A DNA stretch of 64,000 nucleotides from Tardiphaga sp. 709. GTDB lineage: Bacteria > Pseudomonadota > Alphaproteobacteria > Rhizobiales > Xanthobacteraceae. A model generated the notes under the pieces. The model did no database searches, was not told the DNA's origin, and saw nothing but the letters and a program-made list of their open reading frames with translations. Within the stretch, counting starts at the first letter, position 1. Each line of letters begins with the position of its first letter. Both the position numbers and the translations under genes were made by a program. Below, piece by piece: positions 8,416-15,320 of the stretch. Where the stretch lies: positions 2,542,001 through 2,606,000 of the forward strand of contig NZ_CP135529.1 in assembly GCF_032401055.1 (NCBI RefSeq), read 5' to 3'.

Positions 8416-9233
8416 GATGACCTCCCGCCCCGGTCGGCCGCCTCGGTCATGCCCCGGAAAGCCATGTCGAAATTGGCAGCGCCGGTTTCGCCCAGGATCT
8501 GCGTCACGGGACCGCGTGCGAGCACATGACCGTGATGCAACACGACGAGATCGTCGCTGGCGGCAATCTCGTCAAACAGATGGGTTGCCCACAGCACGCC
8601 AATGCCTTGTTCCGCGACCAGCATCCGGACATGCGCAAGAATATCGGCGCGCGCCTGCACGTCGAGGCCAACGGTCGCTTCGTCCAGCAACAGCAGCCGC
8701 GGCCGGTGCAGCAGTGCCCTGGCGATCTCGAGGCGTCGCATCTGTCCGCCGGAGAGATCTCGCACCCGGCTGTTCACCCGGTCGGCAAGGCCGATGCGCG
8801 CAATCACCTCGTCGCCGCGCACGCGAGCCTCGCGCCGTGCAATGCCCTGCAGCGCCGCATGATAGAGCAGGTTCTGCATGACAGACAGATCGAGATCGAG
8901 CGTACGTGGCTGAAACACCACGCCGAGCAGCCGCAAGGCTTCGCTCGGCGTGTCGCTGATGTCGTGGCCGAAGACGCTGATCCGTCCAGTTTGAATGCCG
9001 AACAGCCGGGTGATCAGCGCAATCAGCGTACTCTTGCCCGCGCCATTGAGGCCGAGCAGAGCCGTGAAACTCGCCGGTGCGACATTGAAGGAGACATCCG
9101 ACAGCGCCTGCCGACGACCATAGCAATGGCTGATGCCTGCGACCGACAGAGCGGGTGTGACCGCCGGCGCGTCAAATGGCTCGGGCGCGTCGTGCGCGAT
9201 CTGGTCAGGGCGGGATGTCTCGATTGTGGTCAT
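8412..9233 (-). CDS. ABC transporter ATP-binding protein, PQQ-dependent alcohol dehydrogenase system
   Basis: A 273-residue ABC ATPase. The Walker A motif Gly-Leu-Asn-Gly-Ala-Gly-Lys-Ser-Thr is at residues 61-69, the signature Leu-Ser-Gly-Gly-Gln near 164, and Walker B Leu-Leu-Leu-Leu-Asp-Glu near 185. The switch His is in Trp-Ala-Thr-His. The variable N-terminal 30 residues are unusual but free of motifs. It energises the permease encoded directly downstream, with four-base overlaps to both neighbours. Family and context match the ATPase of the transporter associated with PQQ-dependent alcohol oxidation. The transported molecule is not known. Confidence 0.9.
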   Translation of the reverse strand: MTTIETSRPDQIAHDAPEPFDAPAVTPALSVAGISHCYGRRQALSDVSFNVAPASFTALLGLNGAGKSTLIALITRLFGIQTGRISVFGHDISDTPSEALRLLGVVFQPRTLDLDLSVMQNLLYHAALQGIARREARVRGDEVIARIGLADRVNSRVRDLSGGQMRRLEIARALLHRPRLLLLDEATVGLDVQARADILAHVRMLVAEQGIGVLWATHLFDEIAASDDLVVLHHGHVLARGPVTQILGETGAANFDMAFRGMTEAADRGGRSS

Positions 9234-10222
9234 GGCCGTGCCATGGCGACGCCCCAGGGCAATTCGCCGACCTGAATGGTCTTGATGACTTTCTGCGCCA
9301 CGACGTCGATGACCGAGACATCGTTGGAGACGCCATTGGTGACCAGCAGATATTTCTCATCGGGGGTAAACGCCATGTGCCAGACCCGCTGGCCCACCAG
9401 CAGATACTTGATCACTTTGTGGGTCGCCGCATCGACGATGGCGATCCGGTTGGCGGGGCCGAGCGCGATGAAAGCGGTTTTGGCATCCCGGGTCATGCCG
9501 ATGCCGACCGGCTGAATGGCTTCGCGCCGCAGACCGGGAATATTGAACTCGATCTTGTCGGTCACGACCCGCTTGGCGGGATCGATCACGGACACGGTGC
9601 CACCGATTTCGGAGGACACCCACAGTTCCGAGCCGTCGCGCTTGAATTCGGCAAAGCGCGGGCGCGCATCGACCAGGACATTGGCCACGATCTCGCGCGT
9701 CGCGGTGTCGATGAAATGCGCCATATTGGTGGTTTCGGACGTGTTGATCAGGATCTTGCCATCAGGGCTGATCGCCATGCCTTCGGGCTCGACACCGACC
9801 TGCACGTCGCCGATGCGCACGCGCTTTTCGAGATCGAGTACGGTCACCGTGTTGTCGTTCTCATTGGCGACATAGAGAATCTTGCCGGCGGCATCCTGGG
9901 TGAAAAGCTCGGGGTCGGGACCCGATGGCAGCGAGTCGACCACCTTCTGGCTGGCGACGTCGATGATCTGGATGGTGTCGTCGTCGCCGACCGCGACAAG
10001 TACCGATTTGCCATCGCGCGTCAGTTCGATGCCGCGCGGACGCTGACCAACCTTGATGGTCGCGGTGACGGTCCAGCTATCGGTGTCGATCACCGAAACG
10101 GTGTTGCTCTTCTCGTTCGACACATAAGCGAGAAAGGCCGATGCAGGTACTGCCGTTGCAAGCCACGTCGCCGCTCCACACAACCAGACACGGCACAGCA
10201 TCTTTGATCTCTTCATTATCAT
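9230..10222 (-). CDS. PQQ-dependent catabolism-associated beta-propeller protein (YVTN repeats)
   Basis: An exported beta-propeller of about 330 residues with a signal peptide (cleavage near Val-Pro-Ala-Ser-Ala). It carries at least six repeats of the YVTN type, seen as Ala-Tyr-Val-Ser-Asn, Leu-Tyr-Val-Ala-Asn-Glu and Leu-Leu-Val-Thr-Asn, each followed by Val-Ser-Val-Ile-Asp or a similar strand. The ATG at 10222 overlaps the stop of the binding-protein gene as ATGA; an ATG at 10216 also fits. Such propellers accompany PQQ alcohol dehydrogenase loci, where they may bind protein partners or a ligand. No enzymatic residues are evident. It is co-translated with the ABC transporter genes on both sides. 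Confidence 0.88.
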   Translation of the reverse strand: MIMKRSKMLCRVWLCGAATWLATAVPASAFLAYVSNEKSNTVSVIDTDSWTVTATIKVGQRPRGIELTRDGKSVLVAVGDDDTIQIIDVASQKVVDSLPSGPDPELFTQDAAGKILYVANENDNTVTVLDLEKRVRIGDVQVGVEPEGMAISPDGKILINTSETTNMAHFIDTATREIVANVLVDARPRFAEFKRDGSELWVSSEIGGTVSVIDPAKRVVTDKIEFNIPGLRREAIQPVGIGMTRDAKTAFIALGPANRIAIVDAATHKVIKYLLVGQRVWHMAFTPDEKYLLVTNGVSNDVSVIDVVAQKVIKTIQVGELPWGVAMARP

Positions 10223-11400
10223 TGCAGCCTGCATTTGCTTTCCGGACGATCTATACCGAGCGTGTCGAGCTCAGAGACCTGATGCAGGAAGCCGTCCTGC
10301 GGCGATACCGAAACCACCATGCGCCCGTCGACCAGCAGGATGGGCTGGCGTAGCTGCAGGTTCCAGTCACGGATCGTGAGCCGCTGACCCTTGAAGCCGG
10401 CGATGGAGAAATCGGGCGACTTCAGAAACGCCAGAATGGCTTTGCCGTCGCCCGAACGCGTGCGGGACGCGGCTTCGCCGATCATGCGGGTCGCGAGCCA
10501 GGCCTGCATGTCGCGCGCTGTCATGCGGCGCGCGTTCAGCTTGGTGAAGCGGTTCTGGATCTGCACGGCACCCCATTGATCCTGTGCGGCATGCCAACTG
10601 GTCGGCACCAGACCCGCCGATCCCGCGACCGGTCGCGGATCCCAGGTGCGATATGGCAAATAGGATGCGAAGACTTCGCTCTCGTCGGCGGCGATCATGA
10701 CGTCATAGGCCGGTGCCTGTTGCGTGAAGACCGGGATCTGGCGCTGGATCAATGTAACGCCGCTATCGGTGCGCCGCGCGCCGCCGGTGTCCTCGAAGAC
10801 ACGTTCCTGCACGATCTTTGCGCCGAACCGGGCGGCGGCACGACGATAGGCGTCGGCTTCAAGCCGATCGTCGTCATGCGAGCCGACCACGAGCAGCCAG
10901 CGTTTCCACTGCTTCCACACCAGATATTGCGCCAGTGCATCCGCCAGCATCGATCGCGTCGGCGCAATATGGATCACATTGGCACGGCAGTCCGCCTCGC
11001 GCAGCCGATCGTCGGCGGCCCCCACATTGAACAGGATGCCGCCGCGGTCACGCACCGCGTCCGCCGCCTGCAGCAATGCATCAGGCGGCAGGTCGGTAAT
11101 GATGAAACTATTACGGCCAGCGAGATTGCGCGCGGCTCCGGCGACATCGTCGCCCTCCTTCACACGGACCTCTTCCAGCCCGAACTGCTGCTTCAGGAAC
11201 CTGCCCGTGGTGTTGTTGTCCTCGATGGCGAGCCGCGCCCCGGCGATGCCATCGTTCTCGGACGGTAATTCGACCAGCGAAAGAGTTGCCTTGATGCCGG
11301 CCTGACCGAGATAACCGATGCTGATCATCAGCGGTTCGGCCGCCAGCGCAGACGACGTCACGGCGCATAGACTGATCGCGCCGATCAACCACCGTATCAT
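10219..11400 (-). CDS. ABC transporter substrate-binding protein, PQQ-dependent alcohol dehydrogenase system
   Basis: A branched-chain-amino-acid-type (type I) periplasmic binding protein of about 393 residues. The ATG at 11400 is chosen because it begins a signal peptide ending Ser-Ala-Leu-Ala-Ala and has GGAGGGAAC just upstream. The ATG at 11484 would add a repeat-like, non-signal extension. Features include Ala-Arg-Leu-Ala-Ile-Glu-Asp-Asn-Asn-Thr-Thr-Gly near residue 50 and a second lobe with Tyr-Asp-Val-Met-Ile-Ala-Ala-Asp-Glu. It is the first gene of the five-gene coupled operon running down to 6962. A Leu/Ile/Val-type binding protein combined with an ABC-2 permease is an unusual pairing that is specific to this family of loci. 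The ligand is unknown. Confidence 0.85.
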   Translation of the reverse strand: MIRWLIGAISLCAVTSSALAAEPLMISIGYLGQAGIKATLSLVELPSENDGIAGARLAIEDNNTTGRFLKQQFGLEEVRVKEGDDVAGAARNLAGRNSFIITDLPPDALLQAADAVRDRGGILFNVGAADDRLREADCRANVIHIAPTRSMLADALAQYLVWKQWKRWLLVVGSHDDDRLEADAYRRAAARFGAKIVQERVFEDTGGARRTDSGVTLIQRQIPVFTQQAPAYDVMIAADESEVFASYLPYRTWDPRPVAGSAGLVPTSWHAAQDQWGAVQIQNRFTKLNARRMTARDMQAWLATRMIGEAASRTRSGDGKAILAFLKSPDFSIAGFKGQRLTIRDWNLQLRQPILLVDGRMVVSVSPQDGFLHQVSELDTLGIDRPESKCRLQ

Positions 11401-11531
11401 GTTCCCTCCGGCTACTCCTTCCCGGCTTGGCGCCGGTGAAGGGTCTCGTGGCTTGAAACATGAACCAATTATCGTAGCTTGCAACCTCGGATTCTGCCGA
11501 CGCGTTGCATTTTAATGATGCGAGGTCCGCG

Positions 11532-12044
11532 ATGAGAGCCCTATCGATCACCGTGCTGTTACTGATGATGACAGCGACGGCTCACGCCGCAGCGCCTAAA
11601 GTGGCGGTGTTCAATTTCGAATGGCTGGATACGAGCCTCGAAGGCGAGGTGAAGGGACGCCGCAGCGACGAGCAGGCAAGACTGCTCCATGCTGCCGACC
11701 AGCTTCGCGAGGAGATGAAGCAGTCCGGCCGTTTCGAGCTGCTGGATATGTCATCCCTCAATGTTGCGGCGCAAGGCCGGAACCTGCAGGCATGCGGCGG
11801 CTGTGACGTACAACTCGCGCAGCAGATCGGCGCTGACCTTGTCATTACGGGGCTCGTACAGAAGGTCTCGAACCTGATCCTCAATATGAACATCACCCTG
11901 CGAAATGTTCACACCGGGCGGCTGGTCGCCACAATGAGCGCTGACCTGCGCGGCAATACCGATGAAAGCTGGTCGCGCGCGACGAGCTATCTGGTTCGCA
12001 ACCGCCTGCTCGCTCCGAATTACGGTGCCCCGCAGCCGCAGTAA
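11532..12044 (+). CDS. DUF3280-like periplasmic protein
   Basis: A 170-residue exported protein starting at the ATG at 11532, with GAGG eight bases upstream and a signal peptide ending Ala-His-Ala-Ala. The mature part begins Pro-Lys-Val-Ala-Val-Phe-Asn-Phe-Glu and contains Ala-Cys-Gly-Gly-Cys-Asp near residue 91. It then shows Gly-Ala-Asp-Leu-Val-Ile-Thr-Gly, the pattern of DUF2380/DUF3280 proteins that resemble the TolB N-terminal or CsgG-like fold. It diverges from the ABC operon across a 131-base gap. The Cys-Gly-Gly-Cys is notable because several other island proteins also carry paired or exposed cysteines. No function is established. Confidence 0.72.
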   Translation: MRALSITVLLLMMTATAHAAAPKVAVFNFEWLDTSLEGEVKGRRSDEQARLLHAADQLREEMKQSGRFELLDMSSLNVAAQGRNLQACGGCDVQLAQQIGADLVITGLVQKVSNLILNMNITLRNVHTGRLVATMSADLRGNTDESWSRATSYLVRNRLLAPNYGAPQPQ

Positions 12045-12057
12045 TGCGGGCCGCAAC

Positions 12058-12903
12058 TCACCCTTTGAGCCGCGCCGCGTGCCAGCGCAGATGATCCGCC
12101 ATGAAGGTCGAGATGAAATAGTAGCTGTGATCGTAGCCGGGCTGGTGGCGTAGCGTCAGCGGAATGCCCGCCTTTGTGCAAGCGCTCTGCAGCAGTTCAG
12201 GCCGCAATTGTTCGGCCAGAAAATTGTCGGCGTCACCCTGATCGACCAGCAATTCGGGGAATCGCGCGCCGTCCTCGATCAGGGCAACCGCATCGTGCTT
12301 TCGCCACGCCGCTTTGTCGTCGCCGAGATAGCCTCCCAGCGCCTTGATTCCCCACGGCACCAGCGACGGCGCCACGATCGGAGCGAACGCGCTGGCCGCG
12401 CGGTAGCGATCGGGATGACGCAGCGCAATGGTCAGCGCGCCATGCCCGCCCATGGAATGGCCGAAAATCGACTGACGGCTGCTATCGATGGGGAATTGGT
12501 CGGCTACGAGCTGCGGCAGCTCCTCGGTCACATAACTCCACATGCGATAGTTGCGCGCATAGGGCTCCTGGGTGGCATCGACGTAAAAGCCGGCGCCAAG
12601 GCCGAAGTCATAGGCATTGTTGGCGTCACCGGGAACATCGGCACCGCGCGGGCTGGTGTCCGGCGCAATGAAGATCAGCCCCAGTTCGGCGCATGCGGCG
12701 CGAAAGTCGCCCTTTTCGGTGACATTGGCGTGGGTGCAGGTGAGGCCCGAGAGATACCAGACCACGGGCAGCCTGACGCCATCCTGATGCGGCGGCACAT
12801 AGACCGAGAATGTCATGTCAGTTCCGGTCGCGCGGCTGGCGTGTTTGTAGACACCCTGTGTGCCGCCATATGATCGATTGAGCGAAACTGTCTGCATGGT
12901 CAT
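12058..12903 (-). CDS. fghA: S-formylglutathione hydrolase
   Basis: A 281-residue esterase-D type alpha/beta hydrolase that cleaves S-formylglutathione to formate and glutathione in the cytoplasm. This is the second step of glutathione-dependent formaldehyde oxidation. The nucleophile Ser150 lies in Gly-His-Ser-Met-Gly-Gly-His-Gly-Ala. The Tyr-Leu-Ser-Gly-Leu-Thr-Cys-Thr segment near residue 50 is diagnostic, Asp is in Val-Asp-Gln-Gly-Asp-Ala-Asp, and the catalytic His is in Tyr-Asp-His-Ser-Tyr-Tyr-Phe. An ATG six bases further in (12897) is an equally possible start. Its position between the PQQ accessory genes and a two-component system fits alcohol or methanol oxidation that yields formaldehyde. 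The glutathione-dependent formaldehyde dehydrogenase partner is not in the window. Confidence 0.95.
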   Translation of the reverse strand: MTMQTVSLNRSYGGTQGVYKHASRATGTDMTFSVYVPPHQDGVRLPVVWYLSGLTCTHANVTEKGDFRAACAELGLIFIAPDTSPRGADVPGDANNAYDFGLGAGFYVDATQEPYARNYRMWSYVTEELPQLVADQFPIDSSRQSIFGHSMGGHGALTIALRHPDRYRAASAFAPIVAPSLVPWGIKALGGYLGDDKAAWRKHDAVALIEDGARFPELLVDQGDADNFLAEQLRPELLQSACTKAGIPLTLRHQPGYDHSYYFISTFMADHLRWHAARLKG

Positions 12904-12974
12904 GACTTTACAGGTTGGGTGCGGCAGCGATGCGACATCGCCGAAACAAGTGATGTCTAATCAGGGACGCCCGG

Positions 12975-13595
12975 TCAGGCGATGCCACGCTCGATGGCGA
13001 AGCGCACCAATTCGACCGAGCTGCGGACGCCGAGCTTTTGCCGCATGAGTGACGATGTATTGGCCACCGTCTTGTAGGAGGCGTGAACCATCCATGCAAT
13101 CTCGGCGAGGCTCTTGCCGGCACCGAGCAGTCGCAGGATCTCCATCTCGCGCGAATTCAGCTTCGACAGCGGGCTTTGGGTCAGCGCAGGTCCGGCAAAA
13201 GCAAGGCTTCGCGCCATCGCCGGTGGGAGATAGACGCCGCCACGCGCAACCTCATAGACGGCCTCCAGGAGATCGTGTGGGTCGCCGGTCTTGGAGACAT
13301 AGCCCTTGGCGCCACTCTCGATCGCACGGGCTGCGAAGATCGGGTCGTCATTCATGCTGAACATGATGATGCGCATCGTGTCGTCGCGCAGCAGGATGCG
13401 CCGCGCCAGTTCATATCCGGACACTGTCGGCAGATTGATATCGATGATGCAGATATCGGGGTCGCCGGTCAGGAAAACCTGCTCCCCACTGGCGGCATCG
13501 GACGCTTCCAGCAGTTCGATCTCCGGATCGTCCGCGAACACCGCGCGGCAGCCCGATGTGACGATGGGGTGATCATCGACGATCAGAACGCGCAT
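12975..13595 (-). CDS. NarL/LuxR-family response regulator
   Basis: A 206-residue regulator with an N-terminal receiver domain (acidic pocket Asp7-Asp8, phospho-acceptor Asp52 in Ile-Asp-Ile-Asn-Leu-Pro, Lys in Tyr-Val-Ser-Lys). The C-terminal LuxR-type helix-turn-helix begins near residue 140 (Leu-Asn-Ser-Arg-Glu-Met-Glu-Ile-Leu-Arg). It diverges from the histidine kinase gene across 184 bases and precedes fghA on the same strand with a 71-base gap. Paired HisKA_3 kinases and NarL-type regulators near fghA and quinoprotein genes recall FlhSR of Paracoccus, which controls formaldehyde and methylamine/methanol oxidation. Equivalence here is an inference from context. Confidence 0.88.
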   Translation of the reverse strand: MRVLIVDDHPIVTSGCRAVFADDPEIELLEASDAASGEQVFLTGDPDICIIDINLPTVSGYELARRILLRDDTMRIIMFSMNDDPIFAARAIESGAKGYVSKTGDPHDLLEAVYEVARGGVYLPPAMARSLAFAGPALTQSPLSKLNSREMEILRLLGAGKSLAEIAWMVHASYKTVANTSSLMRQKLGVRSSVELVRFAIERGIA

Positions 13596-13779
13596 GGGTT
13601 AACCCCGTAAACTCTGTCGGCAGGTCCAGGCCTGCTCCTCGATTGCTGCGCTGCATCAGCCGCGCGCCTTTGGAGTGAAATGATTGACAATCGAAGGTCG
13701 CCTCGATCCGATATGATCGCCGTCGAATTTCGCTGTCAAGTTCATAGTCGCGGCATGCAGGCGAGATGCGAGTGAAAGC

Positions 13780-15207
13780 ATGGTCATGTGGCAGAATCTT
13801 TCGCTGCGCGCGCGGATCAATCTCCTGGTAGCGCTCGTACTCGCTCTTGGCCTGGTCGCCAATGTCGCGCGGCTCGCGCTGGAAGCTGGCCCGCGCGTCC
13901 AGGCTGAGGACCAGAGCGTGATCCGGCTGACGCGTGAAGTCATCGAAAGTATCGGAGCTGGCCTGAGCGAAGCGCAGGATCCGAATGCGCGGCTCGATAA
14001 AATTGTCGCCGATCTGAATCGATTGCGACATGTCAGTATCGTCAGGCAAGGCGACGGGATCATGCCGTCCCCGAAGAGTGACGGTCAGGGTCGAAGCGAT
14101 GATGCAGGCTCTCCGCCATCGTGGTTCGTATCCTTGATTCACCCGGAGCGGATATCGGAGTCGGTATCGGTGATGGTTGGCGAGAAGCGGCAGACGCTGC
14201 TGATCACCTCACATCCGGATGACGAGATGCGGGAGATATGGGATGGCATCGTCACCCAGCTCGCAGTCAGCCTGATCGTTGCAATGGTGCTGTTCGTCGT
14301 CACGAGTCTGGTCGTCAGGCGGGCGCTGGCGCCGCTCGATGCATTGTCGCAGGCCATGGTCGATATCGAAGCGGGAAACTATCAGGCACGCGTCGCCCCC
14401 GCGGGCGCGCCGGAACTCGCCGCACTCTGCATCCGGCTCAATCATCTCGCTGCCACATTGGGCGATGTGCTGGAAGACCGGCGGCGTCTGGCCCAACGGG
14501 CCGTCTCGCTGCAGGATATTGAACGCAAAGATATCGCACGCGAACTGCATGATGAGTTCGGGCCATATCTCTTTGCCCTGCGCGCCCATGCAGGCGCAGT
14601 GATGCGCCTCGCCGATCACGATCCGTCGGGCACAGGCGCCTTGTCGCGGCACGGCACTGCCATTCTGGCGCAGGTCGATGTCTTGCAGCAGTTCAATCGC
14701 CGCATTCTCGAGCGATTGCGGCCGGTCGGGCTGACGGATCTCGGCTTGTCCGGTGCTATCACGGTCTTGCTGCGTCTCTGGCGCGAATCCCATCCCGAGG
14801 TCATGATCGAGAGCCGGGTATCGCCAGCGCTTGCTCCCCTTGGCGAGATCGCCGAACTGACCGCCTATCGTGTCGTGCAGGAGGCACTCACCAATGTATT
14901 CCGCCACGCGCAAGCCTCAGCCGTGAGCGTGGTCATCGAACCGGTGACGGGAGCGGCGGCGACGCCTGAGCGTGACAACGTACTGGTCCGCGTGCGCGAC
15001 AATGGCCTCGGCCTCGATCCCGATCACAATGGCGGCTTTGGCCTCATTGGCATGAGAGAGCGGGTCTGGGCCCTGGGCGGGACGCTCATAGTCAGATCTG
15101 ATGTGGACGGTGTGACTGTCGAGGCTATCATTCCCGTGACTGATTCACTGCCAAATGCTCCTGTGACGCGAGATCGGGAATTTGTCCCGACTTTATCGGG
15201 AAAATAA
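13780..15207 (+). CDS. HisKA_3-type membrane sensor histidine kinase
   Basis: A 475-residue kinase. A transmembrane helix at about residues 13-32, a periplasmic sensor of roughly 125 residues and a second helix at 160-180 are followed by a HAMP linker. The dimerisation motif Arg-Glu-Leu-His-Asp-Glu-Phe-Gly-Pro carries the phospho-acceptor His257. The HATPase domain shows Val-Gln-Glu-Ala-Leu-Thr-Asn near residue 370 and Asp-Asn-Gly-Leu-Gly-Leu-Asp followed by Gly-Phe-Gly-Leu-Ile-Gly-Met. It should phosphorylate the divergent NarL-type regulator. Likely signals are products of alcohol or C1 oxidation (inference). The sensor region has no recognisable ligand motif. A TonB receptor gene follows on the same strand. 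Confidence 0.9.
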   Translation: MVMWQNLSLRARINLLVALVLALGLVANVARLALEAGPRVQAEDQSVIRLTREVIESIGAGLSEAQDPNARLDKIVADLNRLRHVSIVRQGDGIMPSPKSDGQGRSDDAGSPPSWFVSLIHPERISESVSVMVGEKRQTLLITSHPDDEMREIWDGIVTQLAVSLIVAMVLFVVTSLVVRRALAPLDALSQAMVDIEAGNYQARVAPAGAPELAALCIRLNHLAATLGDVLEDRRRLAQRAVSLQDIERKDIARELHDEFGPYLFALRAHAGAVMRLADHDPSGTGALSRHGTAILAQVDVLQQFNRRILERLRPVGLTDLGLSGAITVLLRLWRESHPEVMIESRVSPALAPLGEIAELTAYRVVQEALTNVFRHAQASAVSVVIEPVTGAAATPERDNVLVRVRDNGLGLDPDHNGGFGLIGMRERVWALGGTLIVRSDVDGVTVEAIIPVTDSLPNAPVTRDREFVPTLSGK

Positions 15208-15320
15208 CTGAACCGGATTTCGACACTTTGCAGATAGCGCAGTCCTCCTCACTCGCTAGTATCACGCTACCGGACGGTGCCATCAGAGCGCCGACGCGGA
15301 ATGGGAATGGGGTGGAACAG

